A stretch of 64,000 nt of DNA from Methanogenium organophilum (GTDB lineage: Archaea; Halobacteriota; Methanomicrobia; Methanomicrobiales; Methanomicrobiaceae): NCBI RefSeq assembly GCF_026684035.1, contig NZ_CP113361.1:1612001-1676000 (forward strand), written 5' to 3'. Both the position numbers and the translations under genes were made by a program. This document shows, piece after piece, positions 25,507-34,892 of the stretch. How positions within the stretch are numbered: the stretch's first letter is position 1; every line of letters starts with the position of its first letter. The notes below the pieces were generated by a model, which was given only the letters and a program-made list of their open reading frames with translations, did not search any database and was not told the origin of the DNA.

Positions 25507-25629
25507 TCAACCCTTATCAACCTGACACTCCGGTTTCATGAAACTCTCCGACTGCTTCTTCCCAGTCAGATAGTACGCCAGCTCCATGAGGCGCTGCTTC
25601 CACGTCACTGTTTCACAGTCACGTTCCAT
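25507..25629 (-). CDS. Small unknown ORF of higher GC content
   Basis: A 40-codon frame from ATG 25629 (MERDCETVTWKQRLMELAYY) ends at 25507 (VDKG). A GTG at 25647 with a GGTGG-type ribosome site could start it six residues earlier. Base composition is clearly more GC-rich than the flanks, which suggests a separately acquired or leftover gene. The protein is too short to assign. Confidence 0.35.
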   Translation of the reverse strand: MERDCETVTWKQRLMELAYYLTGKKQSESFMKPECQVDKG

Positions 25630-25687
25630 CGGCGGGATAGCACCCACTCACCCACCTCTTAAAACAAATAGCCCAAAAAAACAGTAA

Positions 25688-26680
25688 TTAAATGAATAAA
25701 ATTTCGTCTGAGGTTAAATTATAACCTTGACGGTATTCTAATATTATTTTGCCTAGAATTATGCATATTTTTGAATCCACATCTTTAAGTTCAGAAAATG
25801 ATTGATTGACTTTTAAAATTGTTTCTTCAAATTGATCTTTTTCTAGGATTTCCATAAATTTTGAACGAATATTTAATGTTTCTTCAACTAAACCATCATC
25901 AAAGAAGTGTTTTTTGGAGGGTTCACTCACATTAAAAAATTCACATATCACAAGATTAACAATCGCTTCAATAAGGTTTTCAATGGAGAAATAATCTGAA
26001 GCTAACGGAACATGATATTTCTTCCCTTCATGAAAGTAAGTTTCGTATTCATATATTACAAACAGTTCCTCATAGATACCTTCTTCCTCATCAAGCGTAA
26101 TTTGTTCAAAATTAGAGTCCTTTCGGATAAGAGTTTCAAGTTCGCTTTTATAAGAATCAGTAGTTAACCCATTTTTTAAAATTTCAATTTTGGATGCAAT
26201 AGAAGTATAAATTCCCCAACGTTGTTGTAGCAGTTCGATTAAATTAGGATGATCTCCTGATATTTCTAATACCATTTGGTTTTTTAACTCATTTTCTAGT
26301 GCTTTATGCTCTAAACCTGTTTCAGGTGCATAGAAATATTTATTTTTAGGAATTGGAAATATCAAACAGTTAAATTTCGGTTCTTTTCCTCCAAAACAAT
26401 ATACTCCATTTTTAACTAGTCCTATTTCGTGTCCTATTTCTTCATTTAAAGGCATAATTATTTGTTTCAAACGTTCTAACGCATGTTTTTGGTCTGAATT
26501 TTTTTGATCAAGATTGAATTGATTTCTTAAAATTTCTAGCTGTTCTTTTGAAGAAGTAACTGAAGATTTTGTGTATCTTGCCAAAAGAAAAGTAGCAATT
26601 GCCAAAATCGCTGTTCCAATTCCTACACATAGATTTGCAATTGTATCAATAGAAAGCCCCCAAAAAAAGAGTTCTGGCAT
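25688..26680 (-). CDS. Unknown membrane-anchored protein
   Basis: The 330-residue product has an N-terminal TM helix (IANLCVGIGTAILAIATFLL), a short coiled coil (SSKEQLEILRNQFNLDQKN) and a large soluble helical domain. The arrangement is of the kind seen in many island-borne membrane sensors, but I recognise no family. The gene is strongly AT-rich and stands alone. Confidence 0.65.
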   Translation of the reverse strand: MPELFFWGLSIDTIANLCVGIGTAILAIATFLLARYTKSSVTSSKEQLEILRNQFNLDQKNSDQKHALERLKQIIMPLNEEIGHEIGLVKNGVYCFGGKEPKFNCLIFPIPKNKYFYAPETGLEHKALENELKNQMVLEISGDHPNLIELLQQRWGIYTSIASKIEILKNGLTTDSYKSELETLIRKDSNFEQITLDEEEGIYEELFVIYEYETYFHEGKKYHVPLASDYFSIENLIEAIVNLVICEFFNVSEPSKKHFFDDGLVEETLNIRSKFMEILEKDQFEETILKVNQSFSELKDVDSKICIILGKIILEYRQGYNLTSDEILFI

Positions 26681-26845
26681 GTCATTTAATATATAATTTA
26701 ATTATTATCAACATTCCTATTTTGATCAAATCACAATATGAAATCGGGGGATAATTTTGATCCCTATTCCACTGTGGGTGGTGGGATCGTGGGATGAACG
26801 AATAAATAAACAAACAAACGAAAAAAAAAGATATTTAAAAAATCT

Positions 26846-27520
26846 TCACGCAGACTTTCGGGCGTTCCAGACGTCCATGACTTCACTGCCCTCAATGAAG
26901 ACAAGGCCATGCTCGTCTGCATACCTGCGTGCATCCTCTTTCGTCAGAGCCTTCCCGGTTGTCTCGTCGAGCATCTCGCAGATGGTGACAGCCGGAGTGA
27001 CTCCGGCCATCTCTGCAAGGGCAATCGAGAGTTCGGTCTGTCCTCTGCGCTGATCGAGGAGATCGTCTGCGGCCCGCAGGAGTGCCATGTGTCCCGGTGT
27101 CCGGAATTCCGCTGCAAAGTTGTCTCCGCCGCCGTTCAGCGTCTTCTTCACCTGGTCTGCAAGGCGGGTTACCGTGAGTGCACGGTCGTTGTCGGTGATG
27201 CCGGTGAAGGTGTCACGGTGATTGACCCAGAGAGAGAAGGAGGAGTGGTTGCTCCGGTCGTATGGAATATCCCCTTCTTTTTCTGCCAGATTTGTCGGCT
27301 GGAGGATCTCGCTTGCAAACGGCAGACCAAAGTTCTTTGCCGCCTGTGAATGCAGAGCAGTGCAGATGAGGCCACCTGCATCCTTGCGCATCTGGACGAT
27401 ATGCTGTGGTGTCACTGCATCTGATCTGATTGCAAAGTCCGTTTCTCCTTCCCGGTCATCAAAGTCAAAGAGGAGAACAAATTCTCCTCTTTTGAATGCC
27501 TCAAGTGCTTTTTCTATCAT
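26846..27520 (-). CDS. ribB: 3,4-dihydroxy-2-butanone 4-phosphate synthase
   Basis: The 224-residue protein has the acidic metal-binding motif LLFDFDDREGETDF, YDRSNHSSFSLWVNHRDTFTG and RRGQTELSIALAEMAG, all typical of RibB. It converts ribulose 5-phosphate to dihydroxybutanone phosphate plus formate. Its ATG overlaps the ribK stop (TAATG). Length is normal for a monofunctional enzyme. The gene marks the return to typical chromosomal base composition after the AT-rich block. Confidence 0.93.
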   Translation of the reverse strand: MIEKALEAFKRGEFVLLFDFDDREGETDFAIRSDAVTPQHIVQMRKDAGGLICTALHSQAAKNFGLPFASEILQPTNLAEKEGDIPYDRSNHSSFSLWVNHRDTFTGITDNDRALTVTRLADQVKKTLNGGGDNFAAEFRTPGHMALLRAADDLLDQRRGQTELSIALAEMAGVTPAVTICEMLDETTGKALTKEDARRYADEHGLVFIEGSEVMDVWNARKSA

Positions 27521-28185
27521 TATCGTGTCACCTCAATAGTCACTGCCGCCCCGTCTTCAATTCCAAGAACATCACGCAGCCGTACTTCTGATATCAGTTC
27601 AATAATATCCTCCGGGTAGTGGCTTCTCCCCGGGATGAGTATTGCACATGCATGCCCGTTGATGGAACATTTCAGGGCTTTTGCTCCGCCAAATGTGCGA
27701 TCATGGTCGGTAAAACCAACAATTTCTATCCATTCCATTGCATCGAGTTTGCGGCGCGTTTCGATGCTTGCCGGACTAAGTTTTACATTGAATGTCCCGG
27801 GATACGGGGTGATTCCCAGCTTGTCTGAAAACTGGCTGACATATCCTTCAATGCTTACATAATACCGGCCTTCTCCGAGACCACTGATGAGTTCCCCCTC
27901 CAGTACGTATTGCCTGTCATGTGTCTCGAATATGCGGCGGTATGCTGCATATTCAGCTCTTAGGCTCTCCTCCCCTGCTCCGGTTATGGTCACATACTGT
28001 CCGTCACCCCGCATCGTCCGGGAGATCAGGTGGGCATTCTCGAGGGAGATCAGTCTCCGGGAGGCGGTCTGGGGACTAATCCCAAGTTCCTGTGCGAGAC
28101 TCTGGGACGAGACGGACACAGCACTGGAAAGCCCCCCTAAAAGGGCGATCGCTTTCAGGCAGATCAGGTCATCGGGTGCGATCAT
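27520..28185 (-). CDS. ribK: CTP-dependent riboflavin kinase with N-terminal HTH
   Basis: The 221-residue protein has an N-terminal winged-helix domain (SQSLAQELGISPQTASRRL, about 27-46). The C-terminal archaeal riboflavin kinase domain shows GLGEGRYYVSIEGYV, GITPYPGTFNVKL and IPGRSHYPEDIIELI. It phosphorylates riboflavin to FMN using CTP. The HTH suggests that it may also regulate its own operon in response to flavin; that is an inference from family architecture. It is coupled to ribB by TAATG. Confidence 0.92.
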   Translation of the reverse strand: MIAPDDLICLKAIALLGGLSSAVSVSSQSLAQELGISPQTASRRLISLENAHLISRTMRGDGQYVTITGAGEESLRAEYAAYRRIFETHDRQYVLEGELISGLGEGRYYVSIEGYVSQFSDKLGITPYPGTFNVKLSPASIETRRKLDAMEWIEIVGFTDHDRTFGGAKALKCSINGHACAILIPGRSHYPEDIIELISEVRLRDVLGIEDGAAVTIEVTR

Positions 28186-28537
28186 CTAACATCATTTTTG
28201 GTATGCATGCCATATATGGGTTGCCCTTTCGCCATATCGTTCATGGCAGCTGACAGTCTACAGGGTGCATTTCACGAATTCTACCGGAATTTCAGCAATG
28301 GTGATCCACAGATTCCTGATCGACGGATTCATCTGTGGCGAATCTCCGTGCATCTCCCTTTCGGGTCCTGTCTGCACGTTGGCCCGCCCTAAACAAACAA
28401 ACCATGCGCTCCGGTGCCCTTCCGGCCTGTCGATATTCTCACCAATGGTCTCTATGCCCGGGTACCTCTTCGCACCTGTGAAAGGTGATTGTACCATATA
28501 TCCAAAACAATGGAGTATTCGTCATTTTACGTGTCCT

Positions 28538-28608
28538 GTCTGCACGAATATCAGGCATGTGAGCAGTTCTTTTCACGGACTGTTGCCCGCCCTCATGTTC
28601 GTGCAGAC
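28538..28608 (+). promoter_or_regulatory. Inverted repeat in the region upstream of the mevalonate operon
   Basis: GTCTGCACGAA (28538-28548) pairs perfectly with TTCGTGCAGAC (28598-28608); three more inner pairs, one of them G-T, extend it to 14 bp around a 43-base loop. GTCCTGTCTGCACG recurs as a direct repeat at 28365-28378 and 28533-28546. It could be a regulator-binding element or a structured RNA. Confidence 0.45.
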
Positions 28609-28658
28609 GCCACATCCTGTCCGGGCGCTATCGACATATGCCGAATCGCTCTTCGCTA

Positions 28659-28668
28659 ATTATATAAT
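28659..28668 (+). promoter_or_regulatory. TATA-like element of the regulator-mevalonate operon
   Basis: AATTATATAA lies about 24-33 bp before the ATG at 28692, at the distance expected for a leaderless or very short-leader archaeal transcript. Confidence 0.5.
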
Positions 28669-28691
28669 AGAGGCGTGCAAAGAGTATATAC

Positions 28692-29402
28692 ATGAAATCC
28701 GCATTGCGGACCCGTCTTGCTGAAAAAATGGCCGGAGAAATCACACTCTCTGCATCTCCCGGTGAAGCCCTGAAGAAGTGGCGTCTGGCATTTAACATTG
28801 CCCCGGGTGTTCTTGCAGATGAGATGCATGTCTCCCCATCTGTTATCTCCGATTATGAAGGTGGCAGACGCAAGAGTCCGGGTACCGCGGTTGTCGGAAA
28901 GATTGTTGACAGCATCCTGAGTATTGATGAAGCGAATGGTGGCAGAAACATCAATAAATTCGCTAAAATACTCTACAATGATTTTGACCCTGATGTCATT
29001 TATGACATGCATGATTACAACATGCCCATCCCGCTCACCCAGTTCTGCAATGCAATTGCCTGTAGTCATCTGGGGGGATCGATGGATCAGCAGATCTATG
29101 GATATACTGTTGTCAACTCCGAAAATGCTATTCTGAAGCTTTCAGCCAATGAATTCAACCGGATTTATGGATGGAGCACAGAACGGGCGCTCATCTTCAC
29201 CAATGTATCAACTGGTAAATCGCCGATGATCGCAATCAGAGTAACTCCATTCAAACCACGCTGTGTAATTCTCCAGGGAATCTCTCCGGAGGAAGTGCAT
29301 CCGCTCGTTCCCCGCCTTGCAGAGAGCGACCGGATTACCCTGCTGTGCACTGAAATGGATGTCAACGAGATTGTCGATATTCTGAGGGAAGAATTATGGT
29401 AG
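28692..29402 (+). CDS. HTH transcriptional regulator linked to HMG-CoA synthase
   Basis: The 236-residue protein has an XRE-type HTH ([21 protein letters not shown], about 38-58) and a C-terminal domain typical of archaeal regulators of this group ([18 protein letters not shown]). Its 3' end overlaps the HMG-CoA synthase start by 7 bp. The constant linkage with the mevalonate genes in euryarchaea suggests that it controls isoprenoid synthesis; the effector is not known. Confidence 0.82.
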   Translation: MKSALRTRLAEKMAGEITLSASPGEALKKWRLAFNIAPGVLADEMHVSPSVISDYEGGRRKSPGTAVVGKIVDSILSIDEANGGRNINKFAKILYNDFDPDVIYDMHDYNMPIPLTQFCNAIACSHLGGSMDQQIYGYTVVNSENAILKLSANEFNRIYGWSTERALIFTNVSTGKSPMIAIRVTPFKPRCVILQGISPEEVHPLVPRLAESDRITLLCTEMDVNEIVDILREELW

Positions 29403-30445
29403 GAATTATTACGTACGGTGCGTACATCCCGCGGTACCGTATCAAAACCGAGGACATTGCACGGGTCTGGGGCGCAAACGGCCCTGAGATTGCTGCAGGT
29501 CTCGGTGTCAAAGAAAAGTCCGTCCCTGACCTGGACGAAGACACAATCAGCATGTCCGTTGAAGCGGCACGCTATGCACTTGCCCGCAGAGATGTCCCGC
29601 GTGATGCAATCGGGGCCATCTACGTTGGTTCCGAGTCTCATCCATATGCGGTGAAACCCAGTGCGGCAACCGTGGGTGAGGCCATCGGTGCCACACCGGT
29701 GATGACCGCAGCAGACTATGAGTTTGCGTGTAAGGCAGGCACGGCAGCTATCCAGACCTGTATGGGACTTGTCAAGTCCGGCATGATCAAATACGGATGT
29801 GCCATTGGTGCAGACACCGCACAGGGTGCACCCGGAGATGCACTGGAGTACACTGCTTCAGCAGGCGGTGCTGCCATCTTCATCGGTGAGGACAACCCCA
29901 TTGCAGAGATCAACCACACCTGTTCCTTCACCACGGACACTCCGGATTTCTGGAGACGTGAAGGACAGGAATACCCCCGGCATGGCGGTCGTTTCTCTGG
30001 TGATCCGGCATACTTCAAGCATATCCAGGGTGCAGCACACCTGATGCTCGAGCAGATGGGAACAGAACCGTCTGATTATGACTATGCCATCTTCCACCAG
30101 CCAAATGCGAAGTTCCCGACACGGGTTTCCAAGATGCTTGGATTCACCGGGGAGCAGATAAAGCCCGGGCTTGCGGTCCCCCGCCTCGGAAACACCTATT
30201 CCGGTGCTGTTCCGGTCGGCATCTCCGCAACCCTCGATGTGGCAAAACCCGGTGACCGTATCTTCGTCACCTCATACGGGTCCGGCGCCGGCAGTGATGC
30301 CTTTGACATCACCGTAACCGATGCCATCGAGTCAGATGTATTTGACCGGTCTGCCGCACCAACCGTTGAGGAACTTCTTGCAAACGGGAAGTATCTTGAC
30401 TATGCACTGTATGCCAAACACAAAGGAAAGATCGTGATGCAGTAA
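29396..30445 (+). CDS. Hydroxymethylglutaryl-CoA synthase, archaeal type
   Basis: The 349-residue protein has the general base E80 (VGSESHPY), the nucleophile C112 ([13 protein letters not shown]) and the FHQPN histidine, all typical of HMG-CoA synthase. It condenses acetyl-CoA with acetoacetyl-CoA in the mevalonate pathway. GAGGGAAG precedes the ATG. The downstream thiolase starts in its stop (TAATG), in line with the thiolase-synthase-DUF35 complex known in methanogens. Confidence 0.93.
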   Translation: MVGIITYGAYIPRYRIKTEDIARVWGANGPEIAAGLGVKEKSVPDLDEDTISMSVEAARYALARRDVPRDAIGAIYVGSESHPYAVKPSAATVGEAIGATPVMTAADYEFACKAGTAAIQTCMGLVKSGMIKYGCAIGADTAQGAPGDALEYTASAGGAAIFIGEDNPIAEINHTCSFTTDTPDFWRREGQEYPRHGGRFSGDPAYFKHIQGAAHLMLEQMGTEPSDYDYAIFHQPNAKFPTRVSKMLGFTGEQIKPGLAVPRLGNTYSGAVPVGISATLDVAKPGDRIFVTSYGSGAGSDAFDITVTDAIESDVFDRSAAPTVEELLANGKYLDYALYAKHKGKIVMQ

Positions 30446-31605
30446 TGAGAGAAGTAGCAGTTGTTGGAATCGGCCTCACCGAATTCGGCGAAAAGTGGGA
30501 CACATCGTTCCGGAATCTCTTCGTTGAAGCAGGTGCAAATGCCCTGGAAGACGCAGGAATGAGCGGCGACCAGATTGATGAAATATTTGTCGGAAATATG
30601 AGCGGCGGACGGTTTGTCCTGCAGGAACACATCGGTGCACTCATTGCAGACCATGCCGGCCTCACGAAAAATCACATCCCTGCGACCCGTGTTGAGGCTG
30701 CATGTGCATCCGGCGGGCTTGCCTTCCGGCAGGCATACACAACGGTCGCATCAGGCATGCAGGACATTGTCATCGCAGGCGGTGTAGAGAAGATGACCGA
30801 TGTCGGCGGTAGCGAGACCACCGACGCCCTTGCAGGCGCAGCGGACCGTGAATGGGAGGGCCTTGTCGGTGCCACCTTCCCCGGTCTCTATGCGATGATT
30901 GCAAATGACTATATCAACAAATATGGTCTCACGCGGGAACAGCTCGCGATGGTCTCGGTCAAGAACCACCGCAACGGTGCTAAGAATCCAATAGCACAGT
31001 TCAGAAAGGAGATCTCCGTTGAGGCCGTTATGAAGTCCACGCTTGTTGCAGATCCCCTGCGGCTTCTGGACTGTTCCCCGGTGACAGACGGTGCTGCCGC
31101 AGTTATTCTCTGTCCGATGGAGATGGCACGGGAGTTCACCGATACGCCGGTGAAGGTGCTTGCATCGGCACAGGCAACAGACACCATCTCTCTGCATGAC
31201 CGCCGTGACATATCAACCCTGGATGCAACCGTCGCCGCAGGCAGACGGGCGTTCCAGCAGGCAGCTCTCACGCCGAAGGACATCGGTATGGTCGAGGTGC
31301 ATGACTGTTTCACCATCGCAGAGCTCTGTGCGATTGAGGACCTTGGGTTCTGTGCAAAGGGAGAAGCAGGAAAACTGACCGAGGACGGCCAGACTGCACT
31401 GGACGGTTCCATCCCGGTGAACCCCTCCGGCGGCCTGAAGTCATGCGGCCATCCGGTCGGTGCCACCGGTATCAAGCAGGTCGCTGAGATCGTTGAGCAG
31501 CTCCGCGGAGAGGCAACCGGACGGCAGGTCGATGCAGAGATTGGCATGACGCACAACGTCGGCGGAACGGGTGCGACGGTTGTCTGTAATATTCTGGGGG
31601 TCTGA
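30445..31605 (+). CDS. Acetoacetyl-CoA thiolase, archaeal type
   Basis: The 386-residue protein has the nucleophilic C87 in [25 protein letters not shown] and the C-terminal CGHPVGATG signature. The family makes acetoacetyl-CoA from two acetyl-CoA. Archaeal enzymes form a channelling complex with HMG-CoA synthase and a DUF35 protein, which would be the products of 29396-31997. Its ATG overlaps the synthase stop. Confidence 0.93.
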   Translation: MREVAVVGIGLTEFGEKWDTSFRNLFVEAGANALEDAGMSGDQIDEIFVGNMSGGRFVLQEHIGALIADHAGLTKNHIPATRVEAACASGGLAFRQAYTTVASGMQDIVIAGGVEKMTDVGGSETTDALAGAADREWEGLVGATFPGLYAMIANDYINKYGLTREQLAMVSVKNHRNGAKNPIAQFRKEISVEAVMKSTLVADPLRLLDCSPVTDGAAAVILCPMEMAREFTDTPVKVLASAQATDTISLHDRRDISTLDATVAAGRRAFQQAALTPKDIGMVEVHDCFTIAELCAIEDLGFCAKGEAGKLTEDGQTALDGSIPVNPSGGLKSCGHPVGATGIKQVAEIVEQLRGEATGRQVDAEIGMTHNVGGTGATVVCNILGV

Positions 31606-31607
31606 AG

Positions 31608-31997
31608 ATGTCGGTACCACGTTACTGGAGAAAGCAGCAGAACCGGTACAACCTGAAGGGCAACAAATGTGAGACATGCGGGCGGTATTTCTTCCCCCCG
31701 CGTGCCTTCTGCCCCGAGTGCCGGAGAGACGGAAAGATTGTTGACTATGAATTTTCCGGGAATGGTACGGTGCGTACGTTCTCGGTCATCCGAACGGCAA
31801 GCGACGACTATGATATCCAGACACCCTATGTGATTGCTATCATAGAACTCGAAGAAGGGACCTGCATGACAGCGCAGGTGATCTGTGAACCTGATGAGAT
31901 TTCAATCGGCATGCCGGTAAAGAGCGTGTTCCGAAAGATTATCGCTGATGGTGACAGTGGTGTTATTGTCTACGGCACAAAGTTTGTGCCTGCATAA
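31608..31997 (+). CDS. DUF35 OB-fold zinc-ribbon protein, scaffold of the thiolase-HMGCS complex
   Basis: The 129-residue protein has a zinc ribbon (KCETCGRYFFPPRAFCPEC) followed by an OB-fold domain. It starts 2 bp after the thiolase stop. In methanogens this protein joins thiolase and HMG-CoA synthase in one complex with a shared CoA-binding site; that is established for related archaea and inferred here from gene order. Confidence 0.9.
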   Translation: MSVPRYWRKQQNRYNLKGNKCETCGRYFFPPRAFCPECRRDGKIVDYEFSGNGTVRTFSVIRTASDDYDIQTPYVIAIIELEEGTCMTAQVICEPDEISIGMPVKSVFRKIIADGDSGVIVYGTKFVPA

Positions 31998-32066
31998 ATT
32001 ATACCGAATAAATAACTCTATTTTTCAGCACTCATCTGTGCCAAAGAATTTTCATCATTCCTGTCA

Positions 32067-33875
32067 ATGGTATATTTAATGCTCCTCCACCGTCATCTGT
32101 TCTCCCGCATGGGAAAAGGGATTCTGGTGATTCTGGCGCTCTGTGTTTTCAGTGCTGCAGCTGCGGCCATAGACTGTGATGCATACGGGAGTAACCATAT
32201 TCTTATCATTCATTCATACGGGCCTGATATGGACTGGGTCGATGCGGTCACAGAAGGTCTTCACCGTGTTTTTCCGGCAGATGATCCGGCCAACATCTTT
32301 TATTCTGAATATATGGACGGGAAGATTGTCTCGGATGACGAACACTATGAAAATCTCGCCGATGTGTACCGACATAAATATTCGTCTGTCCCAATTGACC
32401 TGATATTTGTCTCCGATGATGATGCGTATACCTTTATCCGAGCATATGGTGACGAGCTCTTCCCCGGTGTCCCGATTGTATTCTTCGGGGTGGGTGGATA
32501 TGACCCCGTACACCGTGAAGAGATGCCAAATCTGACAGGGGTTGTCGAGATGACCCGTGTCAGCCTGACGGTTGATCTGATCACAACCCTGCAGCCCGGT
32601 GTGCAGGAAATCTATGTGGTGAATGATCCGGGAACAACCACCGGAAAAATCTTCGCCGAAGAATTGCTCGGGAGGACGGCAGTACGCGCCGATACCCCGG
32701 TATTCAATGCGCCCGGTGAGGTACGGATGTCAGCACTCTGTCGTGACCTGCAGAATCTCACCCCTGGCACGGCCGTTCTTCTGATGGATTTCAACCGCGA
32801 CAGTGAAGGCCGGATTTATAGTGACCGTGAGATTGCCGGTATCGTTTCGGCCTGGTCGCCGGTGCCGGTATACGGAATCTCTGATACCTTCGTTGGGTAT
32901 GGCATTGTCGGGGGGTATGTCACCCCCACTGCCATTCAGGCAGAACATGCAGCACGGATTGGTGCAGATATCCTGAACGGTACTCCGGTCGGTGATATTC
33001 CCGTTTTCGAATCGCCTGAGGGACAGATTGTTGTTGACTATCCCGAGATGCAGAGGCATAATCTTCCGTTTTTTCTCCTGCCGGAGGGTAGTATAATCGT
33101 AAATGAACCGGATACAGCGATTGTTCTACCCAGCTGGGTGGTCGCTGTTATGGTAGTGATAGCAGGTTCTCTTACGGTTGTGGTGGTTGTTCTGGGTATC
33201 ACGAACAGGCGTGTCACAATGGCAAGACGTGAGGTGGATGCATTAAATAGGAAATTAAAGACGCTCTTCTCTATAACGCGGCATGATGTCAATAATCAGG
33301 TGATGGCCGCCTCAGGATTCCTTGAACTCCTGGGTGAAGATGTCACGGATTCGCGTCTTCATTTATTCATTGATAATATCCAGAAGTCTTTGCATGCTAT
33401 TGAACACCAGATTGAATTTGCCCGCGAGTATGAGAAGGCGGGTGCATCTGAACCCGTATGGCAGAACCTTCAGGCAGTCGCAGAACAGGAGGCGGCAAAT
33501 CAGCATGCCGTCTCCATTGACGTGGATGCTGGTGGGATTGAGATCTATGCTGACCCGATGTTGGAGAAAGTCTTTACCAATCTCTTTGAGAATACCGTCC
33601 GTCACGGAGACCATGCAACCCATGTGCGGGTGACAGCCGATGTTCGCGGTGATGCCCGGGTCATTGTGGTGGAAGATAACGGGGTTGGTGTCCCTGATGA
33701 AAAGAAGGATCATATCTTTGGACGGGGATATGGTTCACATACGGGATACGGCCTTTTCCTTGCATCTGATATCCTTGCGATTACCGGCCTTGCCATTGCT
33801 GAAACGGGGACATACGGGACTGGCGCCCGCTTTGAGATAACCGTACCAAAGGGGCGCTGGCGCACGGTCCGATAA
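32067..33875 (+). CDS. Histidine kinase with extracellular ABC-type sensor domain
   Basis: The 602-residue protein has a signal anchor (GILVILALCVFSAAAAA) and an external domain of the ABC-substrate-binding type (ILIIHSYGPDMDWVDAVTEG, DLIFVSDDDAYTFI; about 40-340). A TM helix follows at about 357-378, then a kinase core. The H-box is the archaeal SITRHDVNNQVMAA type. The N-box is FTNLFENTVRHG and the G-boxes are VVEDNGVGVPDEKK and GYGLFLASDI. It probably senses a small molecule outside the cell. No response regulator is adjacent. Confidence 0.87.
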   Translation: MVYLMLLHRHLFSRMGKGILVILALCVFSAAAAAIDCDAYGSNHILIIHSYGPDMDWVDAVTEGLHRVFPADDPANIFYSEYMDGKIVSDDEHYENLADVYRHKYSSVPIDLIFVSDDDAYTFIRAYGDELFPGVPIVFFGVGGYDPVHREEMPNLTGVVEMTRVSLTVDLITTLQPGVQEIYVVNDPGTTTGKIFAEELLGRTAVRADTPVFNAPGEVRMSALCRDLQNLTPGTAVLLMDFNRDSEGRIYSDREIAGIVSAWSPVPVYGISDTFVGYGIVGGYVTPTAIQAEHAARIGADILNGTPVGDIPVFESPEGQIVVDYPEMQRHNLPFFLLPEGSIIVNEPDTAIVLPSWVVAVMVVIAGSLTVVVVVLGITNRRVTMARREVDALNRKLKTLFSITRHDVNNQVMAASGFLELLGEDVTDSRLHLFIDNIQKSLHAIEHQIEFAREYEKAGASEPVWQNLQAVAEQEAANQHAVSIDVDAGGIEIYADPMLEKVFTNLFENTVRHGDHATHVRVTADVRGDARVIVVEDNGVGVPDEKKDHIFGRGYGSHTGYGLFLASDILAITGLAIAETGTYGTGARFEITVPKGRWRTVR

Positions 33876-33903
33876 GACAAAAAGATGATATTAACGCAGT
33901 TAT

Positions 33904-33928
33904 AGGGGGGAGAATTGTTTGCCCCCCT
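33904..33928. terminator. GC-rich hairpin between convergent genes
   Basis: AGGGGGG (33904-33910) pairs with CCCCCCT (33922-33928) around an 11-base loop, between the stop codons of the sensor kinase and the tRNA methyltransferase. It could serve both strands. Confidence 0.4.
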
Positions 33929-33931
33929 CAT

Positions 33932-34849
33932 TCACCCGGTCCGTGTTATGTCATAGACTGCATGGTGCTGAGTGGGTGAGTATGACCGGACCTGACGTTC
34001 TTCTGCGATGGTGCAGGGATATTTTTCAATCATCTCCCGGTACTCCCCCTCTCTTTCCTGCATCGCATAGAGATGGATGGTGCCACCGGGACGCACAAGA
34101 CGGACAGCCGTTGCAAAGAAGGGCACCGGGCTCATCGGGAGGTTCATGATGATACGGTCAAACGAATCCCCAGCGAGAATATCTCCCAGATGCAGGGCAT
34201 CCGCGAGCATGGGGATGACGTTATGGCGGTGATTTATTCTGACGTTTTCCTCCATCAGCAGGACTGCGCCGGGGTTGATGTCGCCTGCGATGACGATCGC
34301 TGCCTTCTCTGCAAGAGCGACGGCAAACGGCCCGACACCGGCAAACATGTCGCAGACCCGTTCGCCTTCTTCCATCAGGGAGACAATCCGCTGCCGCTCG
34401 TTTGCGAGGCGTGCGGAGAAGTAGGCGGCTTCGAGGTCCACTTTCAGGCGCATGCCGTATTCTGTGCATTCGGTGACGGTTACCTGCTCTCCTGCAAGTA
34501 CCCGGAATTTCCGTGTCCGGTATTCGCCTGATACCGGTGTCTCTGCATACAGCACCGTGTGAATGGACGGACGGGACGCTAAAAGAATCTCTGCTTCCTT
34601 CGGGTCATCGTCCTGCATGATAGCAATACCGCCCACCAGGTCATGCCGGGGCAGGGGGACTGCTTTCGGGAGTGCAACACACTCCCATCGTTCAGTTGCA
34701 CGGGCAGGATCTGTCACCGGAAAGAGCAGATCTGTCCCGTCACGGGCGGGTCTGAGTGAGATATCGAGGATTCCGTCACTGATCAGTTGCCGCCGTGTGG
34801 GTTCCCCCTCTGTTACCGGCACGCGGACGCACCATTGTTCCTGTTTCAC
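33932..34849 (-). CDS. Trm5-type tRNA (guanine-N1)-methyltransferase family protein
   Basis: The 305-residue protein begins with GTG at 34849; GGAGGTGG precedes it. SAM-binding VCDMFAGVGPFAVALAEKAA and the catalytic-region IIMNLPMSPVPFFATA match Trm5/Taw2-like enzymes, which methylate G37 or modify the wyosine precursor in tRNA-Phe. The N-terminal half fits the D2 region. I cannot separate Trm5a, Trm5b and Taw2 by eye. It diverges from hmgA with only 37-43 bp between starts. Confidence 0.82.
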   Translation of the reverse strand: MKQEQWCVRVPVTEGEPTRRQLISDGILDISLRPARDGTDLLFPVTDPARATERWECVALPKAVPLPRHDLVGGIAIMQDDDPKEAEILLASRPSIHTVLYAETPVSGEYRTRKFRVLAGEQVTVTECTEYGMRLKVDLEAAYFSARLANERQRIVSLMEEGERVCDMFAGVGPFAVALAEKAAIVIAGDINPGAVLLMEENVRINHRHNVIPMLADALHLGDILAGDSFDRIIMNLPMSPVPFFATAVRLVRPGGTIHLYAMQEREGEYREMIEKYPCTIAEERQVRSYSPTQHHAVYDITRTG

Positions 34850-34892
34850 CTGACCACCTCCATTTATTGTCTTTCTCTTCTATGATATGTAC

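Larger units (their letters stand above)
28186..28691. other. Long divergent intergenic region of ribK and the mevalonate operon
   Basis: About 500 bp with no convincing gene; a 152-codon plus-strand frame (28265-28723) has no family features and runs into the regulator gene. It contains a paired repeat and hairpin structure, and a TATA-like element next to the regulator gene. Confidence 0.5.

Noticed and set aside
28265-28723. 152-codon frame in the gap before the mevalonate operon
   Set aside because: Composition is unlike a protein gene here, it has no motif or ribosome site and it runs past the regulator start.
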